The position numbers were made by a program, and so were the translations under genes. Below are positions 1 through 5,631 of a stretch of DNA of 5,957 nucleotides, in pieces. The stretch is from an uncultured Pseudomonas sp. (lineage in GTDB: Bacteria > Pseudomonadota > Gammaproteobacteria > Pseudomonadales > Pseudomonadaceae). The stretch lies in contig CALMID010000546.1 of assembly GCA_937863915.1 (NCBI GenBank), positions 1 through 5,957 on the forward strand, in the 5' to 3' direction. Under the pieces are notes generated by a model. That model ran no database searches, had not been told where the DNA came from, and saw only the letters and a list, made by a program, of their open reading frames with translations. Position 1 is the stretch's first letter, and the number at the start of each line of letters is the position of its first letter.

Positions 1-83
1 TCCGCTTCCTCAGTCACTTTCGCCTTGTTTTTCTCTAGCTCGCGAGACTTTGAACAGGTTCTGAGGCGCGAGGGCGGGCAACC

Positions 84-97
84 TTGATTGCCATCAT
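84..97 (+). promoter_or_regulatory. FNR/ANR/DNR box upstream of ubiU
   Basis: The sequence TTGAT-TGCC-ATCAT matches the FNR-family consensus TTGAT-N4-ATCAA at 9 of 10 fixed positions. Its centre, between 90 and 91, would be at -41.5 if transcription starts at A132, and a -10-like TAAAGT (119-124, 4 of 6 matches to TATAAT) sits where such a start requires. This is classic class II activator geometry. ANR and DNR recognise nearly the same sequence, so the site cannot tell which acts. Anaerobic, Fnr-dependent expression of ubiUV is known in E. coli. The site is seen directly; its activity and the start point are inferred. Confidence 0.8.
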
Positions 98-118
98 GGC
101 CCTCGCCGGGCCAGTGCC

Positions 119-124
119 TAAAGT
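119..124 (+). promoter_or_regulatory. Putative -10 element of the ubiUVT promoter
   Basis: TAAAGT matches the sigma-70 -10 consensus at 4 of 6 positions and lies about 22 bases downstream of the FNR-type box, the spacing expected for a class II activated promoter starting near A132. No good -35 hexamer is visible, which is normal for such promoters. The call rests mainly on position. Confidence 0.45.
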
Positions 125-156
125 GGCCGACACCGATCAGCGGGGGAGCAAAACCC

Positions 157-1152
157 ATGCAACTGGTATGTCCGGCAGGCAGCCTGCCTGCGCTCAAGGC
201 CGCCGTGCGCGAGGGCGCCGACGCCATCTACGTCGGCTTTCGCGATGACACCAATGCCCGGCATTTCGCCGGCCTCAACCTCGACGAGCAGCAGCTCGAC
301 AGCGGTCTGCAACTGATCCGCCAGCACGGGCGCAAGCTCTATGTGGCGGTCAACACCTACGCCCAGCCGGGTGGCTGGCAGCGCTGGCAGCGGGCGGTGG
401 ACCGCGCCGCCGACCTCGGCGTGGATGCGCTGATTGCCGCCGACCCCGGCGTGCTGGCCTACGCCAGCCAGCGCCACCCGGATCTCAACCTGCACCTCTC
501 GGTGCAGGGCTCGGCGACCAACGCCGCGGCGCTGAGCTTCTACCAGCAGCGCTACAACATCCGCCGCGCGGTGCTGCCGCGCGTGTTGTCGCTGGCCCAG
601 GTGCGCGTGCTGGCAGAAAAGACCACGGTGGCGCTGGAGGTCTTCGCCTTCGGCAGCCTGTGCATCATGGCCGAAGGCCGCTGCCACCTGTCGTCCTACC
701 TCACCGGCGAGTCGCCCAACCTCTGCGGCGTGTGCTCGCCGGCCAAGGCGGTGCGCTGGCAGGAAGAGGCCGATGGCCTGAGCGCGCGCCTCAACGGCGT
801 GCTGATCGACCGTTACGGTCTGGCGGAATCGGCCGGTTATCCGACCCTGTGCAAGGGCCGCTTTCTGGTCAACGGCCAGCGCTTCCATGCCCTGGAGGAG
901 CCGACCAGCCTCAACACCCTCGACCTGATCCCGCAGCTGGCCGAAATCGGCATACGCGCGGTGAAGATCGAGGGCCGCCAGCGCAGCCCGGCCTATGTCG
1001 AGCAGGTCACCCGGGTCTGGCGCGCCGCCCTCGACAGCCACGCCCGCGCGCCGCAGCAGTTTGTCGTGCGGCCGGACTGGAATGCCGCGCTGCAGAGCGT
1101 GTCCGAAGGCAGCCAGACCACCCTGGGCGCCTATCACCGGGCCTGGCAATGA
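157..1152 (+). CDS. ubiU: UbiU, O2-independent ubiquinone hydroxylation Fe-S protein (peptidase U32 family)
   Basis: This 331-residue protein has the same length as E. coli UbiU (YhbU). UbiU pairs with UbiV to carry out the ring hydroxylations of ubiquinone synthesis without O2, in the cytoplasm. The U32-type N terminus reads [15 protein letters not shown] and is followed by GADAIYVG and [12 protein letters not shown]. Cysteines 169, 176, 193 and 232 are at the same residue numbers as the four [4Fe-4S] ligands of E. coli UbiU; C190 is extra. ATG at 157 is chosen because it restores family length and follows GGGGGAG (142-148) with an 8-base spacer. An in-frame extension to 88 would add a non-homologous leader running through the FNR box. 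It is the first gene of ubiUVT, with 16 bases to ubiV. Despite the family name, no protease activity is implied. Confidence 0.96.
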   Translation: MQLVCPAGSLPALKAAVREGADAIYVGFRDDTNARHFAGLNLDEQQLDSGLQLIRQHGRKLYVAVNTYAQPGGWQRWQRAVDRAADLGVDALIAADPGVLAYASQRHPDLNLHLSVQGSATNAAALSFYQQRYNIRRAVLPRVLSLAQVRVLAEKTTVALEVFAFGSLCIMAEGRCHLSSYLTGESPNLCGVCSPAKAVRWQEEADGLSARLNGVLIDRYGLAESAGYPTLCKGRFLVNGQRFHALEEPTSLNTLDLIPQLAEIGIRAVKIEGRQRSPAYVEQVTRVWRAALDSHARAPQQFVVRPDWNAALQSVSEGSQTTLGAYHRAWQ

Positions 1153-1168
1153 ACGCGAGGAGAAACCA

Positions 1169-2059
1169 ATGAAACTGTCCCTGGGCCCTGTGCTGTTCTA
1201 CTGGCCACGTGACCAACTGCTGGACTTCTACGCCGAGATGGCCGCCCAGCCGCTGGATGTCATCTACCTGGGCGAAACCGTGTGCTCCAAGCGCCGTGGC
1301 ATGCGCCTTGCCGACTGGCTGGGGCTGGCTCGTGAGCTGCGCGAATGCACCCAGGCCGAGCTGGTGCTGTCGAGCCTGGCGCTGGTGGAGGCGAGCAGCG
1401 AACTGTCCAGCCTCACGCGCCTGTGCGACAACGGCGAGCTGCTGGTCGAGGCCAGCGACATGGGCGCGGTGCAGCTACTCAGCGAGCGCGGTTTGCCCTT
1501 TGTCGCCGGGCCGGCGCTGAACCTGTACAACGGCCACGCCCTGGCCGAGCTGCAGCGCTGCGGTCTGCAGCGCTGGGTGCCGCCGGTGGAGTGCTCCGGC
1601 GCGCTGCTGCGCGACTGCCTGGCGCAGCTCGACAGCCTTGGCCAGGCGCGCCCCGAAATCGAGCTGTTCGCCTACGGCCACCTGCCGCTGGCCTATTCGG
1701 CGCGCTGCTTCACCGCGCGGGCGGAAAACCGGCCGAAGGACGATTGTCAGTTCTGCTGCATCAATTACCCCGAGGGCATCGCCCTGCACAGCCAGGAAGG
1801 CGAGGCGCTGTTCACCCTCAACGGCATCCAGACCCTCTCGGCCAAGGTCAGCAATCTGCTGGGCGACTACCCCGAGCTGCAGCGCAGCGGTATCGACCTG
1901 CTACGCCTGAGCCCGCGCGCGCAGGGCATGAGCGAGGTGATCGCGGCCTATCGTGCGGTGATCGATGGCGCCTTGCCGCCGCTCGCCGTGGATGGCTGCA
2001 ACGGCTACTGGCATGGCCGCCCCGGCATGCTCAGCGCAGAGGAGATGGGACTATGCTGA
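1169..2059 (+). CDS. ubiV: UbiV, O2-independent ubiquinone hydroxylation Fe-S protein (peptidase U32 family)
   Basis: This 296-residue protein compares with about 292 residues in E. coli UbiV (YhbV). It is the partner of UbiU in the heterodimer that hydroxylates ubiquinone precursors anaerobically. Cysteines 39, 180, 193 and 197 match the [4Fe-4S] ligands of E. coli UbiV position for position: C39 in [13 protein letters not shown]180 in [10 protein letters not shown], and C193 and C197 in [13 protein letters not shown]. Typical family segments are [11 protein letters not shown] at the start and [12 protein letters not shown] near the end. The ATG at 1169 follows GAGGAG (1157-1162) with a 6-base spacer, and the gene begins 16 bases after the ubiU stop. 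An ORF extending upstream to 995 overlaps ubiU and is not used. Its 3' end overlaps ubiT by 7 bases, so the two are probably translationally coupled. Confidence 0.96.
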   Translation: MKLSLGPVLFYWPRDQLLDFYAEMAAQPLDVIYLGETVCSKRRGMRLADWLGLARELRECTQAELVLSSLALVEASSELSSLTRLCDNGELLVEASDMGAVQLLSERGLPFVAGPALNLYNGHALAELQRCGLQRWVPPVECSGALLRDCLAQLDSLGQARPEIELFAYGHLPLAYSARCFTARAENRPKDDCQFCCINYPEGIALHSQEGEALFTLNGIQTLSAKVSNLLGDYPELQRSGIDLLRLSPRAQGMSEVIAAYRAVIDGALPPLAVDGCNGYWHGRPGMLSAEEMGLC

Positions 2060-2538
2060 CCTTGAGCCAGGCGCTGCTGCGCCTCAGTGAACCGTTGCTG
2101 CCCCGCGCCCGGCATGTGCCGTTCGCCGTGCAGCAGCAGCTGTTGCAGTACCTGACCGCGCGTCTGTTTGCGGCACCGCTGGCCAATGGATCTTTCGACC
2201 TGTTGTGCGGACGTTGGCTACGCTTGCAGATCAGCGACCTGGACCTGAGCTGGTGCCTGACCCGATCCGGCAGCGGTCTCAAGGTGGCACGCGAGGCGCC
2301 GATAGATGTGACGATCCGCGGCAACTGGCGCGAGTTCCTGTTGCTGGCCAGCCGTCTGGAAGACCCGGACACGCTGTTCTTTCGCCGCCGTCTGGTGATC
2401 GAAGGGGATACCGAGCTGGGGCTGGCGCTGAAAAACCTGATCGACAGCCTCGATCCGGACGATCTGCCGCCACGCCTGTGGCAGCTGCTCGGCGGGCTGG
2501 GGGCGCAGGTCAAGGCTGAGCAGGCGGGGGCCTGCTGA
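2053..2538 (+). CDS. ubiT: UbiT, SCP2-domain accessory factor for O2-independent ubiquinone synthesis
   Basis: This 161-residue protein belongs to the UbiT (YhbT) family, the anaerobic counterpart of UbiJ. It is a lipid-binding SCP2-domain protein thought to present hydrophobic quinone intermediates to the biosynthetic enzymes. An N-terminal helical part (about 1-35) is followed by the SCP2 domain (about 38-135). Its most recognisable segment is the conserved C-terminal part around [20 protein letters not shown] (residues 104-123) and then [11 protein letters not shown]. The start is ATG at 2053 in the string ATGCTGA, so the first 7 bases overlap the end of ubiV. GAGGAG (2039-2044), inside ubiV and 8 bases upstream, supports this start. 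A longer open frame back to 1345 is an out-of-phase shadow of ubiV. The gene order ubiU-ubiV-ubiT supports the call. Confidence 0.92.
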   Translation: MLTLSQALLRLSEPLLPRARHVPFAVQQQLLQYLTARLFAAPLANGSFDLLCGRWLRLQISDLDLSWCLTRSGSGLKVAREAPIDVTIRGNWREFLLLASRLEDPDTLFFRRRLVIEGDTELGLALKNLIDSLDPDDLPPRLWQLLGGLGAQVKAEQAGAC

Positions 2539-2574
2539 GTCTTCGGGCTGGTTGCGGTGACAGAGAAAACGAAG

Positions 2575-2592
2575 CGCCGGCAAAGACCGGCG
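2575..2592 (+). other. Small GC-rich hairpin between ubiT and the chemoreceptor gene
   Basis: CGCCGG (2575-2580) and CCGGCG (2587-2592) form a perfect 6-bp stem with the 6-base loop CAAAGA. No T run follows, so it is a poor intrinsic terminator. It could be an mRNA stability or attenuation element in the 109-base gap, or chance in GC-rich DNA. Confidence 0.3.
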
Positions 2593-2647
2593 ACCTGGGT
2601 GATGACCGTGAGTGGGCTGGGGCTACACAACAAATGGAGACTTGACC

Positions 2648-4243
2648 ATGTTCGACGCCATCACCGACCTGATTCAGCGCAGCCTGCGCCTGCTCGGCTT
2701 TCGCAGCATCAATTCACAGTTCTTCTTTTCCTACCTGCTGATCTTCTGCTGCGCGGCGCTGACCGCGGCGGTGCTGTTCCTCTCGGTGCGTGATGCCACC
2801 CAGCTGGACATGGCCGGGGCTCAGCGCATGCTCAGCCAGAAAATGGCCAAGGAAAGCATCCTGGTGGCGCAGAAAGTGCTGCCCATGAGCCAGCTGGAGC
2901 AGACCGTACAGCGCTTCGAGAGCAGCCACCGTCTGCTGCTCAAGGGCGATACCGCGCAGAACATCAAACCGCTGAAACTGGCCAGCGCGCGTCAGCAGCT
3001 GGAGGTCGTCGACCGTGAGTGGGAGCAGTACCGTCAGCGGGTCATGGCGGTGGCCGCTGGCGGCACCACGGAGGCCGAACTGCGTGGTCTGGCCGCGGAC
3101 TCCGAGCAGATTCTCAAAGATATGGACGAGGTAGTCGGCCTGATGTCGGCCGATGCCAACAGCACCGCCGCCAGCCAGCGCTGGCTGGCGATGTGCTAGA
3201 CGCTGATCATACTGCTGCTGGTGGTGCTCGGCCGTCTGGCCGGGATGAACTGGCTGATGCACCGCATCGGCGCGCTGCGCCACCGCCTGGAGCTGGTCGG
3301 CTCGGGAGATTTTTCCCAGCCACTGGAGGCGCGCTTTGATGATGACGAGATCGGCCGCATTACCCATGCCTACAATCAGCTGCTGATCCAGGTGGGCGAG
3401 ATGATCCGCGCCGTGCGTGAGTCGGCCCAGGCGGCCGACGAAAGCTGCGCGCGCATGGCCAGCATGGCCTCGGTCAACTCCAGCAATGTGCGCGAGCAGC
3501 AGGCCGAGATCGATCAGGTGGCCACGGCCATGAACCAGATGCTGGCGACTTCCCACGAAGTGGCACGCAGTACGGTGGAGGCGGCCAGTGCCGCCGACAC
3601 CGCCGAGCGCGAAACCAGCAGCGGCCATGCGGTGATGCAGGTTTCGGTGGACGCCATTCGCGACCTGTCGCGGCATGTCGAGGGCCTGTCCGAGGTGATG
3701 CAGCAACTGCTGGCCGACAGCGAGGAAATTGGCCGGGTGTTGGAGGTGATCAGCAGCATCGCCGCGCAGACCAACCTGCTGGCCTTGAATGCGGCCATCG
3801 AGGCGGCGCGGGCGGGTGAGCAGGGCCGGGGCTTTGCCGTGGTGGCCGACGAGGTGCGCAACCTGGCGGCGCGCACGCAGACCTCGGCCGGCGAAATCAG
3901 CGGCCTGATCTCCCGTCTGCAGGCCCAGGCCGGTCGCGCCAGCGCCGCCATGGGCGAGTCGCGTCAGGGCAGCGAGCTGACCCTGCAGCAGATCGAGGCG
4001 GCACAAAATGCCTTCGAACATATCGTCGATGCGGTACAGACCATTCGCGGCATGGCCAACCAGATCGCCACGGCGGCTGAGGAGCAGTCGCATGTGGCCG
4101 AGGAAATGAACCGCTCGCTCAATCGCATCGGCGAGGTGGCCGAGCAGTCGGCGCATTCCAGCATCGAGACCGAGAGCACCAGCCAGAGCATCAACCGCAG
4201 CATGGATGGCCTGCGCGACCTGACCCTGCGTTTCCGCCTGTAA
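2648..4243 (+). pseudogene. PilJ-domain methyl-accepting chemotaxis protein (McpN-like nitrate receptor), interrupted by an amber codon
   Basis: Read through the stop, this is a complete 531-residue inner-membrane chemoreceptor. TM1 (about 24-47) leads into a periplasmic PilJ-type sensor domain starting with a P-box-like DMAGAQRMLSQKMAKE (54-69), similar to the nitrate-binding helix of NarX/NarQ and of McpN from P. aeruginosa. R60 is the likely anion-contacting arginine by analogy. TM2 (about 185-200), a HAMP domain (about 204-255) and the kinase-control domain follow, including the hairpin tip around [20 protein letters not shown] (366-385). There is no C-terminal NWETF tether. Codon 184 (3197-3199) is TAG in the same frame, so the primary product would be 183 residues with TM1 and sensor only. 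The rest is open for 347 sense codons, so the lesion looks recent, or is suppressed or a sequencing error. ATG at 2648 follows GGAG (2636-2639) with an 8-base spacer; an earlier in-frame start at 2612 lacks support. It lies 109 bases after ubiT. Confidence 0.85.
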
Positions 4244-4270
4244 GGCTGCTCGGCTTAGGGAATGAGGTAG

Positions 4271-4303
4271 GTTGGGTTGAGTCGCCAGGCGACGAAGCCC
4301 AAC
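4271..4303. repeat. REP-like imperfect palindrome between convergent genes
   Basis: GTTGGGT (4271-4277) pairs with GCCCAAC (4297-4303, one G-T wobble), enclosing an inner stem GTCGC/GCGAC (4281-4285 and 4289-4293) around a CAG loop. The preceding GGTAG and the GTTGGGTT...GCCCAAC pattern resemble a short intergenic palindrome I recall as abundant in Pseudomonas genomes; this cannot be confirmed here. It lies 27 bases past the chemoreceptor stop and 16 bases from the stop of the oppositely oriented DGC gene. It could therefore act as a bidirectional terminator or 3' mRNA stabiliser, although no T run is present on either side. Confidence 0.6.
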
Positions 4304-4319
4304 GCCATCTGGTCCAGCC

Positions 4320-4718
4320 TTACTTCACCGCTTGCAGCGGCACGCGCCGTTGCAGACGGACGCTGGCAATCAGCTGGCTCACCTCGGCAAACAGCTGCTC
4401 GGCATCCTCGCTGGAGCAGTCCTCACCGTAGCGTTTCTTCAACCCGTACTGGCTGAGGATCAGGTGCAGATCGGCCTTCACGTCGTGCTGCGCCAGGCAG
4501 CCCTTCACGCATTGCAGGTTGCAGCCGTCGATGGCGAGGATGGGGCGCCCGGAGTTGGCCTTGTTGACCAGCGAGGCGACGCGCCCGCCGACACCGGCAA
4601 TGCACGACATCTCGGCCAGGCCCGCGCGGTCCAGACGCACCGCCAGGGTATTGGCCAGTTGCGCCACATTGGAGCAACCGGAGCAGGAGTAGACCAGGGG
4701 CAGGGTGCTGTCGGACAT
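4320..4718 (-). CDS. DGC-domain protein (putative zinc-binding), downstream of dnr
   Basis: This small, probably cytoplasmic protein has 132 residues and seven cysteines (12, 15, 39, 66, 70, 74, 101). They include an N-terminal CSGC (12-15) and the signature DGCNLQCVKGC (64-74), which defines the DGC family, usually annotated as putative zinc-binding. No signal peptide or membrane segment is seen. The ATG at 4718 follows GGAG (minus strand, 4730-4727) with an 8-base spacer; the longer open frame upstream is antisense overlap with dnr and is rejected. It starts 47 bases after the dnr stop on the same strand, so it is probably co-transcribed with dnr. Metal or Fe-S binding and a link to N-oxide metabolism are inferences from the cysteines and the neighbour; the function is unknown to me. 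Confidence 0.85.
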   Translation of the reverse strand: MSDSTLPLVYSCSGCSNVAQLANTLAVRLDRAGLAEMSCIAGVGGRVASLVNKANSGRPILAIDGCNLQCVKGCLAQHDVKADLHLILSQYGLKKRYGEDCSSEDAEQLFAEVSQLIASVRLQRRVPLQAVK

Positions 4719-4735
4719 GGCGTCGGCTCCGTAGG

Positions 4736-4755
4736 GGCCGGCCCGGACGCCGGCC
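4736..4755 (-). other. Hairpin in the dnr to DGC-gene spacer
   Basis: GGCCGGC (4736-4742) and GCCGGCC (4749-4755) form a perfect 7-bp all-GC stem with a 6-base loop. It occupies the short gap between the dnr stop and the ribosome-binding site of the DGC gene. With no T run after it in the minus direction, it is more likely an mRNA processing or stability element, or a partial attenuator, than a full terminator. Confidence 0.45.
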
Positions 4756-4765
4756 GGGGGAAGGT

Positions 4766-5443
4766 TCAGTCGCAGTAGTTGACCAGGCTCGGGGTATCGA
4801 GGATGCGGATATTGCGCCGCTCCATGGCGATCACCCCGGCGTCGATCATGCGGTGCAGGATGCGCGAGAAGGTTTCCGGCTGGATGCCCAGCTGCGAGGC
4901 GATCAGGCGCTTGGGCACATTGAGCTGGATCGGCCCGTTGCACGCCTCCTGTTCCTGGCAGAGAAAACGCACCACCCGGCGACTGGCGTTGGCCAGGGTC
5001 AGGGTGTCGATCTCGTTGAGGCGCTGGTGCAGGCGGATGCTGAAGGTGGCCAGCAGGTCCAGGCAGATCTTCGGTTGTTCTTCGAGGATGCGCCGGTAGT
5101 GCGAGCCGTCGATGCTGACCAGGCTGCTGCCCTTGAGCGCGCTGGCCGACACCGGGTAGTTCGGCGCACCGCTGAACAGCAGGGCTTCGGCGAAGCTCTG
5201 GCCGGCGTGGATGACCTCGACCAGCTTTTCGTGGCCCTCGGGCAGTACGCGGGTGAGCTTCATCTGGCCGTCGAGCAGCAGGTAGAAGCGATCGGCGACA
5301 TCGCCCTGGTGGAACAGGATGTCGCCGCCATCCAGACGGCGGAAGATGGCCAGGCCACAAACCTCGTGGAAGGCCGCTGCCGGCAGTTTGCCAAACAGGT
5401 GGTGTTGGCGAAGCGCGGTGAGCGTGTTGCTGTCTGTGAGCAT
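4766..5443 (-). CDS. dnr: Dnr-type Crp/Fnr family transcriptional regulator (N-oxide/NO response)
   Basis: This 225-residue regulator is close in length and sequence to P. aeruginosa DNR (227 residues), which activates denitrification genes in response to NO. The effector-binding beta-barrel (about 15-115) contains GDILFHQGDVADRFYLLLDG and PEGHEKLVEV. The long dimer helix includes SIRLHQRLNEIDTLTLANAS (135-154). The winged helix has the recognition helix IQPETFSRILHRM (187-199), whose E190, S193 and R194 are the residues FNR-type proteins use to read TTGAT. FNR and ANR have an N-terminal cysteine cluster; here the first cysteine is C29 and no cluster exists, so it is not an Fe-S O2 sensor. 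Start: ATG at 5443, with GGAGGTG (5454-5448) 4 bases upstream. A NarL-like site lies upstream and the DGC gene downstream. It may be a DnrE/DnrD-type paralogue rather than the single Dnr. Confidence 0.9.
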   Translation of the reverse strand: MLTDSNTLTALRQHHLFGKLPAAAFHEVCGLAIFRRLDGGDILFHQGDVADRFYLLLDGQMKLTRVLPEGHEKLVEVIHAGQSFAEALLFSGAPNYPVSASALKGSSLVSIDGSHYRRILEEQPKICLDLLATFSIRLHQRLNEIDTLTLANASRRVVRFLCQEQEACNGPIQLNVPKRLIASQLGIQPETFSRILHRMIDAGVIAMERRNIRILDTPSLVNYCD

Positions 5444-5464
5444 GGTGCACCTCCGTTTGCAGCC

Positions 5465-5470
5465 ATCTTA
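5465..5470 (-). promoter_or_regulatory. Tentative -10 element of the dnr promoter
   Basis: On the minus strand TAAGAT matches the -10 consensus at 4 of 6 positions, 21 bases before the dnr start codon. It would imply a start near 5458 and a very short leader carrying the strong GGAGGTG ribosome-binding site. No convincing -35 is present, consistent with an activator-dependent promoter, but the evidence is weak. Confidence 0.3.
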
Positions 5471-5507
5471 GGCGTGCAACCGGGGGGCTCCCATTCCTCT
5501 GCCGCGC

Positions 5508-5523
5508 TACCGCCAAAGAGGTA
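5508..5523 (-). promoter_or_regulatory. NarL-like 7-2-7 inverted heptamer site upstream of dnr
   Basis: On the minus strand TACCTCT fits the NarL heptamer TACYYMT exactly. It is followed after two bases by GGCGGTA, whose complement TACCGCC fits a looser TACYNM core. The tail-to-tail 7-2-7 arrangement is the preferred NarL/NarP dimer site. It lies 65-80 bases upstream of the dnr start, around -57 from the tentative start point. NarXL control of dnr genes is known in P. aeruginosa and P. stutzeri. The site is seen; binding is inferred. Confidence 0.55.
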
Positions 5524-5547
5524 GCCGCAGGCACGGGCACAAAAGCG

Positions 5548-5571
5548 CGAGGCCCCTGTTACGGGGCCTCG
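5548..5571 (-). terminator. Rho-independent terminator of the porin gene
   Basis: A perfect 9-bp stem, CGAGGCCCC/GGGGCCTCG, has a 6-base loop. In the minus direction it is followed within three bases by TTTT (5544-5541). It begins about 60 bases after the porin stop codon, so it terminates porin transcription before the dnr promoter region. Confidence 0.85.
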
Positions 5572-5631
5572 GGGGGAGTGGCTGGAGGTAGTGGTGGTTG
5601 GTCGCAGGTGTCTGCCACCCACCGGGGTGAC

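Noticed and set aside
98..112. Inverted repeat GGCCC/GGGCC in the ubiU leader.
   Set aside because: It is a 5-bp stem in GC-rich DNA, located upstream of the inferred transcription start; probably chance.
88..156. An upstream in-frame start for ubiU at 88, giving 354 residues.
   Set aside because: The extension would overlap the FNR box and putative promoter, has no homology to the UbiU N terminus, and lacks a ribosome-binding site. ATG at 157 gives exactly the family length and keeps cysteine numbering identical to E. coli UbiU.
118..1149. A 343-residue open frame on the minus strand opposite ubiU.
   Set aside because: It is a shadow of the well-supported ubiU, has low-complexity A/G/R/Q/H composition, and has no family features.
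2581..2612. A possible FliA (sigma-28) flagellar promoter before the chemoreceptor gene, from CAAAG followed by GATGACCG.
   Set aside because: The second element does not match GCCGATAA and the spacing is off; a chance resemblance.
2714..4156. A 480-residue open frame on the minus strand opposite the chemoreceptor gene.
   Set aside because: Its composition is rich in H, G, Q, R and A as expected from the complement of a GC-rich gene, it has no recognisable domain, and it lies opposite a clear MCP. It is a shadow frame.
5476..5496. A possible sigma-54 promoter upstream of dnr (TGG and TTGCA on the minus strand).
   Set aside because: The GG and GC elements are about three bases too far apart for the strict -24/-12 spacing.
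4719..5540. N-terminal extension of the DGC protein as a 406-residue fusion.
   Set aside because: The extension is an out-of-phase reading of dnr on the same strand, full of P, R, A and H. The DGC domain begins right at the ATG at 4718, which has its own ribosome-binding site.
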